Shown here piece by piece: positions 47,565-59,235 of a stretch of DNA of 64,000 bases. Each line of letters begins with the position of its first letter. The first letter of the stretch is position 1. A program made the translations under genes and the position numbers. Origin of the DNA: Cyprinodon diabolis (Eukaryota; Chordata; Actinopteri; Cyprinodontiformes; Cyprinodontidae); the NCBI GenBank assembly GCA_030533445.1, contig CM060072.1, positions 16,995,267 to 17,059,266 on the forward strand, in the 5' to 3' direction. The notes under the pieces are model-generated. The model saw nothing but the letters and a program-made list of their open reading frames with translations, did no database searches and had not been told where the DNA came from.

Positions 47565-49389
47565 TAGTGTTAATTTCGTTAACGAAAACTAAACGAAAAT
47601 ATTTTCGTCAACGCACATTTTTCACCGAACGAAAACTAGATGAGACGAGACGAAAATCCCCACTAATAAACAATAACTGGGAGTAAATCAGAAATAATTT
47701 TTGTGGACTAATAAAGACGAGACGAAAATGCAGTTCGGTAAATAAAGACTGGACTAAAATCTTTGGACTATTTAGTTCACGAACAAAGACGAGACGAAAT
47801 TACATATTATTATTATTATTATTTTTTTTTTTTTCAAATCCTGTCTACTCCTCCGCCTCCTCCTCGTCAGCTCCCACACACCCACTTTCAAACCTGGAGC
47901 GGGCGGCACAGAGTAGCCTACTCTGGGGCTCGGGAGAAAGAGGAGACGTGATATATGGACACATTTTCACTTCATTGAAGTGGAGAACAAAACCAAATGC
48001 TTGATTTTAGTGGAAGGGAAGGAATGAGGCCACATGGTAGCTGGAAAAAACCCAACAAACCTGAAGAGACAAAGATTGGTGGTGGTTGTTTATAATGTAA
48101 CATTAAATCAATGGCTATAATGTCCCAATGATAAACTAACTGATGTTGGCTAACTTTCATAGCATTTAGTATCCAGGCTGGCTACGTTACGTTAGCTTGT
48201 TAGCACGTAGCGACCGTAGCCACTTGTTGATAGAACTTAGATGTGTTATACTGGCCGGGTAACTATAGTTTCAGTTAAATTGCAAGTTTGATTAAAGCAG
48301 ACAGACGTTTTAGGTAATCTAGGAGCTGCAAGTGAACTATAGTTAACACAAAACACCTTGGCAGCTACACATGTATGCTAAATGCTAAAACCAACTGAAA
48401 CTATTTATCAGGATAAGACAAAATAAAAATAATATGCCACACATAATTCAGAACAACTTTAACCTAGATTTTCATACAAATAGCCATTGCTAGGGGAACC
48501 ACTGCAGGGATTGAGATGCAAACATCAATATTAATCAATATTAATACAACCAAAATGCATGCACACATAAAAATGGCTGCAATTTATTCCTGCATAAAAT
48601 GGTTAGGATGTTTGTATGAGTTTGAAATGGATTGTCAAATGTAGTTTTTACAGAGACTTAATTTTTGTTAAGGAAAAAAAATGAACCAAAATTGAAGATA
48701 CACCACCACCAACAACCTACCAGCCACCCAGAAACAATGACAGACCAGCTAAAGCTGGAAGGAAAGCACTTTTGTTGTATCAGTTGGAGTTTTTTTTTTT
48801 TTTTTTTTTCCACAACATTGACCTTAAATCTATTTATTTTATTATTCTATGTGAACTAGCTTTAAACAGCCAGCACTTGTGTAAAGTTCATAAGACACTT
48901 AATTTTATTTGTTTCCTTTGTCAGGTGTATTTTATTTGTTTTAATGCAAGCATTTGTGTTTGTGTCTTTAAACCTTAACAATGTTCAAAATAAATATGCA
49001 AATATTGTCAGAAAATGTTCCATGTCTGCATGTGTTCCTTAAAATTGTGGGGGGGTTTTATCAAAAAGATGAGAGAAAATGTTGAAATGTGAAATAATTT
49101 TAGGAAATGTTAAATATTATCTGCTGACAAAAAAGTAAAAGGTTAAAATTATGTCCTGACTAAAACTAGACTAAAATGTTGACAGTTTTTGTTGACTAAA
49201 ACTAAACTAATAAAATTATGTTTTCTTGGACTAAAATAAAGACTAAAATGCTCTGACTTATAGTCGACTAAAACTAGACTAAATAAAAATGGGATGATGC
49301 CGACTAAATGTGATAAAAACTAAAAAGCGATGCTGAAACTGGACTAAAACTAAAACTAAATTTAAAAATGGCTGCTAAAATTAACACTA
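47565..49389. mobile_element. hAT-like non-autonomous element, 1825 bp
   Basis: The ends are TAGTGTTAATTT at left and, read inward, TAGTGTTAATTT at right. 8-bp flanks GTATTGGG and GTATGGGG (7 of 8) fit a hAT duplication. The right 250 bp holds many GACTAAAA/ACTAAAACTAGACTAAAA motifs and the left 200 bp GACGAGACGAAAAT and GGACTAAAAT motifs, resembling subterminal transposase-binding clusters. It also holds an ATT microsatellite at 47803-47832. No transposase frame. Confidence 0.75.
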
Positions 49390-49429
49390 GTATGGGGGTG
49401 GTTCTGGAGTACATAAAGAGCAATTTAAC

Positions 49430-50300
49430 TGGAAGGAACAATATTTGGACTATTACTTTGGTCCAATATTGAGACAGTTGATTATAGTCTATATCAATTT
49501 TAAATATAAAAATTCACAACTATTTAAGATTGTTTTGTTTGCAGATGACAAAAATATTTATTCTACAGGGGAGCGCTTAGAGCTTACAGCAGCTTCCTGG
49601 ATATTAACACCAAAGACTGATTAGCTAAAAAACTGGTTTGTCAAAATCAAATTGTCAAGATAGATGGGGTAGATTGGATCGAGTTAATAAAATAAAATTC
49701 TTAGGTGTGATTATTTACAAGATCTGCAGAAAGCCTTACATTATCATGTCTAGATTAAATTATCTAGAATCATTGTATTTCTTATTAAAGCAAAACATTT
49801 CTTGAAATAGAAAGCAATACAAATTCTTTACTGTTCACTGGTTTTACCATATGGGAGCTATAGTGTTAAAGTCTGATGTAACAGGACATCACTCAAACCG
49901 CTATGCATGTTTTAGAAAAGAGCAATTAAGATAATTGATAAGGCTGGTTCTCATGACCATACCCATCCATTATTCATCTTTTCCTGCTTGCTTAAATTCT
50001 ATGATCGGGGAAAATTTAAAAACACAGTTCTAATGTTTAAAGATAAAAACAAACAGCCATGAGACAGCATACAAAAATGATTGTTTATGAAAGAGGGAGG
50101 GTATAATGACAAAGATCATCTAAATGTCAAAATCTTGTGTTCAAACAAACATAAAAATAATTAGCATTTCTATAAGTGGTGTGGATATATGAAAAAAACT
50201 GCTGAATTAAAGCCATATCCAAGAATGTTAAAAACTAAAACATTTTTTCTTAAAAAGATTTGAGATGGATGCCTGGTGAAGAACAATGGCTTCTCTTGTT
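49430..50300 (+). pseudogene. Old jockey/CR1-like LINE reverse transcriptase fragment
   Basis: The plus strand keeps LFADDKNIYS (motif C), then IDGVDWIE...IKFLGVII and, after a frame break, RKEQLR-like and PIHYSSFP blocks. Their order matches the end of RT and the C-terminal region of LINEs. There are many stops. It is distinct from the L2 copies. Confidence 0.65.
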
Positions 50301-51046
50301 CAGTGTAGATGGGTGGGACATTTTATTTTATTTTTTTTGCAATAATTATGGTCATACGGCTATGAGTATTAATCATGTAAATTAAGAATTATTAAAGCTT
50401 CTTTCCCTCTGAAATTAGCAGGTTAATGGTAGTTTTCTAAACGTGGGTTGACCCACTAACATTTGCCATTTGCTCCCTTTCCTTTATTATGATCTCTTCT
50501 AGTTAGTTTAATATGAGATGTTTCTCAGTAAGTTAAAAGGGAAAGAAACACCTTAAAGTATTAACAAGATTTTTCCTTTCATGTTTATCAAAATCATTGA
50601 TATAAGCACAAATTACGTAAAAGGTCTTCACCTTCTTTGTCTTAGGCCTGCCTTCTGACTGAGGAAACAGCGAAATGGCTCAAAATTGCAAAAAAAGAAG
50701 GTCTAGCGGAAGTTCAATTGAAGAAACTCTGGCTTACCTCCATCCAATCAGCAGCTGATCTGTCTCTGATGCGAGCCAATCAGCTTCGAACTACTCCACC
50801 ACGAAGCCCAATCAGCATCCTGCTTCACTTTATAAGCACCTTCAAATCCCCGTCTCAGCCCGCTATCCAGCAAACGCAATGTCAGATTTTTTCAGACGAC
50901 AATTCACCCACCTCCATCCCCTCCTCCGCCATCGTAGCTGAGTCCTCTTTCATGACATGACTCTACCCCAACCTCATCAGAGAGTATTAGTCCCAGTCGT
51001 CACCATCCCTTGTCTCATTGCAATTGGTCCGGCAGAAGACCACCAT
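50301..51046. other. Unclassified stretch before a shared LINE module
   Basis: 50.64-51.05 kb is richer in C and T than its surroundings and may be the body of the repeat that carries the module at 51047. No frame has a recognised domain. Confidence 0.35.
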
Positions 51047-51120
51047 GTTGAGCCCGGTTCTGCCAGAGGTTTCTTCCCAAAGGGGAGTTTTTTCTCTCCA
51101 CTGTCGCTTCATGCTTGCTC
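51047..51120 (+). repeat. Isolated copy of the L2 3' UTR module
   Basis: GAGCCCGGTTCTGCCAGAGG then TTTCTTCC, AAAGGGGAGTTTTTTCTCTC and CACTGTCGC match the module in the L2 3' UTR (19914-20005, 52.93-53.03 kb). Here it is on the plus strand, followed by unrelated sequence and an AATAAAATTC at 51.38 kb, so it belongs to a different composite repeat. Confidence 0.7.
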
Positions 51121-52789
51121 ATCATGGACAGTTCATGGTACCTGCATCACCAAGCAAGACCTCTACATCCTGAGTCTCTGAGTGAAGCCCCGGTGTAGTC
51201 TCTGGTCCCACAATACAGCTCAAGGATATCACCTTGTTAACCAGCTCGAACTAAACCACCACCAGTTTCAGGCCAGGGGGAACATCCCTATTCTCATTCA
51301 TCTACTTATGCATGTTAAAGCATAATTCAGCATGAATGTTCCTGCCGAGGCCTGAGCGCCAAAGACTATACTTTCTTATCAATAAAATTCTTCTAATTAT
51401 CTTTTCTCTCTGTGCGAGTTTTTCAGATTGAAATCCTAACACAGGTATTGTGTGCTTGGAAACATACAGCATTGGTGTACATCCTCATCTCCCAAAAGCT
51501 GCACTTTCTCATCATTCCTTATAAGAAGAAGCTTGTTAAAGCTTGGAGTCTGCATAAACGGAATATATATACATTTCCCAACTCTACTGGGAGCGCATTC
51601 CAAATTCATTTAATTATTGTGATTATCCACTGTTCGATGATTATTCCATGGTGAAATTAAGCTAAAGCTTGAAAACTGTTTTTTTTTTATGTTTGTTCTT
51701 TTGATAGTTTCAGTGTGGTCTGGTCGGTTGTTTTACACAGAACAAATTATTTTAACGTAGTTATTGTATTTAAATACATTTTAACATATAGACATATCTA
51801 TGTATGTAATTTACTGTCTCTAAAGGTCAATGCTAATATACCTATCCTGAATGCACATCTTTGTATAGAGGCATTTATTGTAGCTTGTATAGTGATTCAT
51901 ATGTTAAACTTGTAGTAATAAGTTTATATTATTAATTATTTAGCTGTATTTAAACAAAACCCAGGTCCCCAACTAGTTAAAATCCATACATTTGGTGCCA
52001 GGGTGTTAAACAGACTTAATAACTGAACAGAGGATAAACATAAACATGAAGATTACTAAATTGAGTTTTAGAAACAATTGTGAGAATCCTGAAAAACCAC
52101 CAGGTAAACTGGAAGGCTGTCCCGACAAAGCACAGCTTAACAGGGAAAGTCGGAGGTTCTCTGGTTCCATGAGACGTATCTGAGCACAGAAGACCATCAA
52201 AGTTCTAAAGAATGGCCTGGTTAACTAGAAGTCTGTCGGGATTGATGTAGATTCTAGATATCATGTCCCATGCACTTTTTGAAAAGAATGATTTTTACTG
52301 TCCAAAAACAAGGTTACGCTACAGTAAAAGACATTCGTTGAGCACTAGCACCAAGCAAAAAAAAAAAAAAAATCGGAACTCAAGCTGAAGCCTGCTTCCC
52401 TGAGTTTAGACCATCCCGATCCTTCTGATTGGCTCTCCATCTTTTCTTGTGTGATTGGGTTTCACCACTGTTACTCCTTTGGTTTTTTTGAGATATGTTA
52501 AATGGTTCAGGAATTACGGTTTTGTAAAGATAAAGATGGGTCTAAAAAAGACCACAGATGGGGAGGGAACCTGCTACTGTAAATTTAGCATTTCTTCTCA
52601 TTGGGTCATGTAATCTGGAAAGGTAATATCAGATATCTTAATTTACATAAATCTTTGAATTGGTATTATGTGCATGTGTGTGTTTGTTTGTGTGTGTCTT
52701 TGGTTATTAGACTCTCACTCAGAATGTCTGAAAAAGAAAGAGATATAAGAAACTTCTGTAAAAGTCAAAGTGTAAGTTACAATCAAAGA
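51121..52789. other. Spacer without recognised genes
   Basis: The part to about 51.4 kb probably belongs to the composite repeat at 51047. Beyond that nothing is recognised. Confidence 0.45.
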
Positions 52790-54811
52790 GCTGTTTATTT
52801 ATATAGCGCCACAACACATCATTTCATGGCACTTTACAGTTCACCAGATCATACAGTCAAATTGATTCAAAGTTTTATATCTAAGGAAAACCAGCTGATT
52901 GCATCGACTCATTGACTTGAAGGCAATTCCTCACACTAAGCATGCTTGTAGGGACGGTTGAGAGAAAAAAACTCACTTTTAACAGAAAGAAACCTCCAGC
53001 AGAACCAGGCTCAGTGTGAGCGGCCATCTGCTGAGGCCGATTGGGGTTCAAGGAAACAGAAGCAGAGACACAAAAAGCAGCTGTAAAAGGCGGCCCCATC
53101 CAGGAGACACACAGCCAGGCAGACAAGCTCCGAGCCAGCTCCAATGTCAGAGGATGAAGAGAGCACATCCAGCCAGTCAGAGTCAGAAAAAACAATCTTC
53201 AACATCTATAAACAAAGGTCTTGATGGCAGCAGCACAGCTGATATTTCTCTCCAGGATAGAGTCACAGCCAAACAGGATAAATGGAGATTGAACTAGCAG
53301 ATTCTGCAGAGTGTAAGAACAGAGATAGAATGAAGCAAAATTATGAAAAATGTGTCCTCCAGAAGTCTAAGCTATAGCATCATAACTACAGAGATAGCTC
53401 AGGATAACCTGAGCCACTCTAACCATAAGCTTTATCAAAAAGGAAAGTTTTAAGCCTACCCTTAAAAGTAGACAGGGTGTCTGCCTCGCGGACTAAAACT
53501 GGTTGTTGGCTACACAGGAGAGGAGCCTGATAACTAAAAGCTCTGCCAACCAATCTATCTTTAGAAATTCTAGGAACCACTAGTAAACCTGCAGATTGAG
53601 AGCGAAGTGCTCTGTTAGGAACAATTAGATCGCTAATATAAGATGGAGCTTGGCCATTTAATGCTTTATATGTGAGAAGGAGGGTTTTAAATTCTATCCT
53701 GAATTTAACAGAAAGCCAATGAAGAGAAGCCAGGATAGGCGAGATATGATCGCTCTTTTCAATTTTTATCAAAACTCTGGCTGCAGCATTTTGGATCAGC
53801 TGAAGGCTTTTAACTACAGCTTATGGACTTCCTGATAGTAAAGAATTACAATAGTCCAGCCTTGAAGTAACAAATGCATGGACTAGTTTGTCAGCATCAC
53901 CCCTGGACAGGGTATTTCTAATTTTTGCAATAATCCGCAGATGAAAGAAGGAAAATCTAGAAAAAATAAATAAAATAAGACCAAGATGTTTTACATTTTA
54001 CTTTATCATCAGAAAGGTTTAATTCCATCTAAATGAAGCGACTGATTAATCACCTTCTTTTTCAAAGACTCTGGTCCAAAAACTATAACTTCTGTTTTGT
54101 CTGCATTCAGAAGCAGAAAGTTAAGAGTCATCCAGGTTTTTATGTCTTCAAGACATGCCTGTAATTTATGTAATGGGTTAGCTTCATCTGGATTTATAGA
54201 CAGATATAGCTGGGTATCATCAGCATAAAAGTGGAAATTAATCCCATGCTGTCCAATAACTATCAATAGGGAGCATATATATAGTAAAGAGAATTGGTCT
54301 TAGCACTGATCCCTGCGGTACTCCGCAGATAACCTTTGAGCATGAGGAAGATTTGTCATTAACATTAACAAACTAAAATCGATCAGATAGATAAGATTTA
54401 AACCAGTCTAGCTCTGTTCCTTTAATTCCAACAAAAATGTTCAAGTCTTTCTAAAAGAATATTATGGTCAACTGTATCAAATGCAGCACTGAGATCCAAC
54501 AGGACAAGCACAGATACAAGTCCATTATCTGAGGCCATGAAAATATCATTAGCGACTTTCACCAGAGCTGTTTCAGTGCTATGATAAGCTCTAAAGCCAG
54601 ACTGAAACTCTTCAAAAAGTCCATTATGGTGTAAGTGATTGCACACTTGTTTGGCAACTACTTTCTCAACAATTTTAGATAAGAAAGGAAGATTGTATAT
54701 AGGTCTATAATTGACCAATTAATCAGGGTCAAGAGACTTAAGCAAAGGTTTAATTGCAGCAACCTTAAAAGCCTTTGGTACATATCCCTGTAACAGAGAT
54801 AGATTAATCAC
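52790..54811 (-). mobile_element. Truncated, decayed L2 LINE copy
   Basis: Minus-strand relative of the L2 at 19.76 kb, starting at TTTATTTATATAGCGCC and ending abruptly at 54811 in the middle of the RT (after the [15 protein letters not shown] block). Separate frames carry the C-terminus (53772-53419), the [10 protein letters not shown] block (54266-54009) and motif A (54718-54422), with stops and shifts between. The endonuclease half is absent. Its broken end is fused directly to GC-rich tandem repeats. Confidence 0.88.
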
Positions 54812-55127
54812 AAGGCAGAGTCTCAGGTGACCGGCCGTAGGGCCGACAGCGAGGCAGAGTTTCTGGTGGCCAGCCGTGGGGCCGGCAGCGGGGCAGCGTC
54901 TTAGGTGGCCGGCCGTGGGGCCGAAAGCATGGCTGACGTTCCGGGGACCGGCTGCGGGGCCGGACACATGGCAGACTCTCAGGAGGCCGGCCGCGGGGCC
55001 GGAGGCGAGGCCGATGCTCTGGAGGCCGGCCGCGGGGCCGGAGGCGAAGCAGAGTCCTTGGTGACCGGCCGCGGGGCCGGGGGCACGGCAGATGTTCAGG
55101 AGGCCGACCGTGGGTCAGGCGACATAG
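54812..55127 (-). repeat. 39-bp tandem array, about 8 units
   Basis: Units such as AGGCAGAGTCTCAGGTGACC plus GGCCGTAGGGCCGACAGCG (plus strand). The length of 39 bp equals 13 codons, and the minus frame reads repeated Arg/Pro-rich blocks (RPRGRPPE). Length divergence between units is small. Confidence 0.9.
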
Positions 55128-55592
55128 GAGGGTTCTAGGAGGATGACATCTCTGTTGCTGTTGAATCTTCGGAGGAGGGCGACGTCTCCGTCGTTGCAGG
55201 ATCTTAGGAGGAGGACGACGCCCCAATAACGGCTCCGGGTCAGCAACAGAGGAGCCCGCCGATTGCGGCTCCGGGTCAGGAACAGAGGAGCCCGCCGATT
55301 GCGGCTCCGGGTCAGGAACCGAGGAGACCACCGACTGTGGCCCCGAATCAGGAACAGAGACCACAGACTGTGGCCCCGAATCAGGAACAGAGACCACAGA
55401 CTGTGGCCCCGAATCAGGAACAGAGGAGACCACCGACTGTGGCTCCAAATCCAGCATGGAGGAAACCGCCCACGGCGGCACAGGTTCAGTCTCTGAGGTG
55501 GCTTGAAGTGCCCGCAGAGGGCTCTTGGCGGTTTGAAGCGCCTGCAGAGAGACCCTAGGAGGCATAATACCACATACCCCGAATTCTGACAC
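54812..55592 (-). CDS. Pro/Arg-rich repeat protein frame of the LTR element
   Basis: A minus-strand frame of about 260 codons made almost entirely of two repeats: SVPDSGPQSVVS-like 11-12 residue units (55460-55225) and RPRGRPPE 13-residue units (55127-54812). At its end it runs a few codons into the adjoining L2. No known domain. It keeps frame only because every repeat unit is a multiple of three. Whether it is translated is unknown. Confidence 0.4.
55225..55455 (-). repeat. 33/36-bp tandem array
   Basis: Units GGCTCCGGGTCAGGAACAGA plus GGAGCCCGCCGATTGC (36 bp) and a 33-bp variant GGCCCCGAATCAGGAACAGA plus GACCACAGACTGT, about six in all. Confidence 0.9.
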
Positions 55593-55607
55593 CTCTTTAA
55601 AAGTCTG

Positions 55608-55845
55608 CTCAGGGGTCTCTGGACGGCACAGAGCTAACTCTGGGGTCTCTGGACGGCACAGAGCTAACTCAGGGGTCTCTAGATGGCACAGAGCTGACTC
55701 AAAACGGCTCAGGGCTAGCTCAGGGGTCTTTAGACGGCTCAGAACTGGCTCAGGGGTCTCTAGACGGCTCAGAGCTGGTTCAGGGGTCTCTAGACAGCTC
55801 AGAGCTGGTTCAGGGGTCTCTAGACGGCTCAGAGCGGGCTCACGG
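55608..55845 (-). repeat. 30-bp tandem array
   Basis: Units CAGGGGTCTCTAGACGGCTC plus AGAGCTGGTT (30 bp, some longer), about seven copies. Again a multiple of three. Confidence 0.9.
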
Positions 55846-57151
55846 CGACGCCATCTCTTACGCCGGGGGTCTTAGGAGCTGGGCTAATAGGTTTGCTGGC
55901 TGATTCTGGCAAGAGGCTAAGTGGTGTGCTAGTTGTTTCAGGCGCTAAGCTAACAGGTTTGATAATGGGTTCGGACGCTAGGCTAACTGATTCGTTGACT
56001 GATTCAGGCCGGGGAAGAGAGATACGAGGTGGCATAAACGGGAAAAGATCATCTCTATCCCCATAATAAAAATTCCAGAGGTCAGACTCCTGAATGAGGG
56101 GAGCTCTGACTGTCTGGGGTTCTGAGGCTGGAGACGCAGAAAAGCTAATCATCTCTGAAACAGGAAGTACGGTATTACTTCCGGGTCCTGACGCTGGGGA
56201 ATCTGAAATGCTAACGGGCTGAAAAATTAGAGATCCAGAAATGATTACTGATTCTGAAGCTAGGGGAACTGAAACACTACCGGGTTCTGAAACTAAAGAA
56301 ACAGAAGTGTTTACTGAATCTAGAAGAGTAGCGGATTCTGAGGCTACGGGAGACGATATGCTAACAGATTCTGAGGCTAAAGAAACTGGATCACTTCCAG
56401 GTCCTGAAGCTAGGGAAACTGGATGGCTAACGAGTACTGGAGCTGGAGAAAACTGATAACGGGTAGATTCAGAGGCTAGAAAAACAGATTTACTGATATT
56501 TTCTGATCCTGGATCTGACTGGCGGGAAGCTCTAGCTGTTTGGAGTTTGATTAGTGAACCAAATTGGAGCTTATTGACTGAAGGTGCTAACTGTTGATCT
56601 GAAAGGTGGCTGAGGAGACGGATGGAACTGACCTGGCGAGGAGGTGGACTGATTACTGCTGCTGGCTGGACTTCAGGGAGGATGGAGGCGTCTGACTGAT
56701 CGTCCGGAGAAGGAGTGGAGGTGTCAGGCAGAAACACCGGAGAAGGAGCAGAGGCGTCAGGCTGAACCGTCGGAGAGGATGTAGCCTTCTTGCCCCGGCG
56801 GCGATTCCTACGCCTGGAGGAGGCTGAAGCGGGGGACGAAACAACATCTGCAGATGGTTGTACTGATTCAAAGGTAGGTGAAAGCTGAGTGGTATCATTG
56901 AGTGATGGTCTGGGTGGTGAAGGTTCGTGGGGTAATTTAGCAAATGAGTCCTGAATGATCCAATTTATCTGTTCAATGTGACCGGTTTGCTGATAAAGTT
57001 TCTGGAGTACTGGATATTTATTTAAATGGCTCAGGAGTGTATCAGCTGTCTTTACCCGCTCCAAGGGTGAAGAGATGGTGGAGAGATTTTCTATTGTCTA
57101 AGTGATAGATTTAAATAATTGACTTGCCCGGGATTGTTCTGCTGGGTCCAT
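55829..57151 (-). pseudogene. gag-like frame with one in-frame stop
   Basis: ATG at 57151 opens MDPAEQSRASQLFKSIT, the MDPA start common in fish gypsy-type gag genes. A TAG at 57100-57098 (codon 18) follows, and the same frame then stays open for more than 400 codons to a stop at 55829. The N-terminal part is mixed and helical-looking (LLSHLNKYPVLQKLYQQTG). The middle has a basic RRRNRRRGKK patch, and the rest is Ser/Pro-rich with degenerate VSLASEP repeats. There is no zinc knuckle. The single stop may be a mutation or a readthrough codon; I cannot tell. Confidence 0.55.
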
Positions 57152-57510
57152 GTTGGGTAATACCGCTGGGCTAGTCTGTTGGCCAGAGTGTACTGTCATG
57201 TTGGGTTGTGTTACTAGCCCAAATGCAGAACACACACAGAGTCAGGGAAAAAGTTCAAAAGGTTTAATAGAAAAAGATCAACAGATCAGGAAGGATAACC
57301 CGGTCCAGGGCTGGTCACGGCTGGGTTACTGTCTTGGAGCTTGGGCAGAGTAGTAGAAAGGGGAACCAGGTGGGTCCAGAGGCAGACGGTAGGCTGAGGG
57401 CTGAAGTTTGAGCTGAGCTGGCAGAAGGAGGGAACCAGGAGGGTTCAGAGGCTCACGGCAGGCAGAGGACTGAGGTTTGGATTTCCAGGGTTGGGTTCAG
57501 AGGCTGACGG

Positions 57511-59235
57511 TAGTGATGGGTCGGGCAACACCGATGCGTTGGCGCATGTGTCGGTCTCATAGAGCGAAACCTGTGTCGACGTGTGTATCGCTACGGAAAA
57601 GTCACGTGACCGAAACAGTTCCCGTATCGGTCACGTGACCGATGTTTCGAACTGATTGACAAGCCTTTATAACGAAGCGCATCTGCCAAAACAATCTTGC
57701 GTGTTTTGCGAATATAAAATTCATCAAAAATTATGGAGCTTCCTCAAGCAAAAAGAAAGGTTTCTGCTGTGTGGAACCACTTTGATGTCATTTCTGAAAA
57801 TAAGGTATTTGTTTTAATTTCCTTGTTTCATCCTGTTCCTCTTAGAGTTTCCACTTGATTTTCTGAGTAGAAATTCATTTCAAAGTGACCTTTAGTTTAC
57901 CATTCGTGTTATTTTCTGCAGGTTAAATGTCGCAATTGCTCAACAGAGCTTGCATATTTAAATAACAGCACCTCCTCAATGCTGAGGCATTATAGGGCCA
58001 AGCATGAGAGTGAAATCCATGTTACACCCATGATGAACTCAGGTATACAGGTATTTTACAACTTACTGACTTTGTTTTATTGATAATTCTGAATAATTTA
58101 CACTTTCTCATTTTTAACCATCAAGCTTCCAGGAAGCAGATGCTTGATGAGGCTGTGCTTAATTTTATTGTAAAGGACCGCCAGCCCCTCGCTGTTGTGG
58201 AGAATGAAGGGTTCAGGGAGCTGGTTCAGCTCCTTGAGCCCTCATATGTTTTGCCAACCAGAAAGGTTTGTGTGGAAATTATCTAAAGTGGTAGTTTATT
58301 CATCAAATTTATTTTAAATATATTGATTTTCTTCTGGTTTGACTTGGTGTGGTTTTCAGACCATCAAACAACTGTTGGCCAAAAAGTACGAGGAGGAACA
58401 GGAACGAGTGTAAATGGAAGTACAGCAGGCTGCTTACAGAATGTGCCTCAATAGTTGGAAGCTCAAATGAGCCCCAGCCGGGAACATCTTCACAACAGCT
58501 GTCAGCCCCCACTTCAGGCATGATATTGAGCATCATTTCTTTGTTGTTTGTAAATCATGTACTAAAATACTTTTTATTTTTTTTAAGATGACCTTTGGGA
58601 ACATTTTGATCTCGAAGTGGGGAGGCAGACCAAAAGTGCCACAGCTGATGCCATCCTTGAGGTGCAGAGATACATGGTAGAGGGCAATATTGCGAGGTCC
58701 CAGGATCCTCTTGTATATTGGAAAAACCAAAGGACGGTTTATCCAAACCTCTTCTGCCTGGCCTTAAAATTTTTGTGCACTCCAGCTTCATCTGTGCCGT
58801 GTGAGTGGGTGTTTTCCACAGCTGGAGAACTAATATCAAAAAAGCGCAACAGACTGAATTTCAAAACGTTGCAACAACTTATTTTTTTGAATAAAAAATT
58901 GTAAAAAAAAAAATACCAGTGAACAAGCATCTTCATTTACTACATGTTTACTTAGAGATTATTACATTATGATGCAGGTTCTCATTATTCGTTGACTGTG
59001 TCTAAAATATCAAATATGTTTTAATAATAATACAATGCATCATACAATGAATTGCATCATATTAGTGTATATATTAGGTCATCAAATCAGTGTCAGTTGA
59101 CTGTCAACTAGGTTGCCTGTAGGGATTTTTAATGTCCAGCAGGTGTCAGTATTCAGTGACACAGTATCGACACAGTATCAATACAGTTTGGTAATGTGTC
59201 GAAACGTTTCATGACGCCTCATCAACCCATCACTA
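57511..59235 (+). mobile_element. hAT element with intron-bearing BED transposase, 1725 bp
   Basis: The ends are TAGTGATGGGT on both sides (right end read inward). A perfect 8-bp duplication GCTGACGG lies at 57503-57510 and 59236-59243. Subterminal CACGTGACCGA motifs lie at 57.60-57.65 kb. It carries a spliced transposase gene that lacks its catalytic core, so it would need a partner transposase to move. Confidence 0.92.
57733..58904 (+). pseudogene. hAT transposase gene: BED finger and dimerisation domain, core deleted
   Basis: Model from splice signals. Exon 1 is 57733-57804 (VWNHFDVISENK). Exon 2, 57922-58042, completes a BED finger (C-x2-C in CRNC, H-x4-H in RHYRAKH). Exon 3 is 58126-58265 (FIVKDRQPLAVVEN, LEPSYVLP). 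Exon 4 starts at 58360. In that frame a TAA follows at 58411, while the next exon is continued by another frame (NEPQPGTSSQQLSAPTS, to 58517). Exon 5, 58588-58904, holds the C-terminal dimerisation block (DDLWEHFD, SVPCEWVFSTAGELISKKR). The several hundred residues of the RNase-H-like catalytic domain expected between exons 4 and 5 are missing. The last intron would start GC rather than GT. Confidence 0.8.

Larger units (their letters stand above)
54812..57193 (-). mobile_element. Interior of a non-autonomous LTR retrotransposon
   Basis: Read on the minus strand from the LTR edge at 57193: a short leader, a gag-like frame from ATG 57151, then three tandem arrays in a Pro/Arg/Ser-rich frame, ending where the L2 begins. 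No protease, reverse transcriptase or integrase is seen and no second LTR remains. GC content is far above that of the surroundings. Confidence 0.6.
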
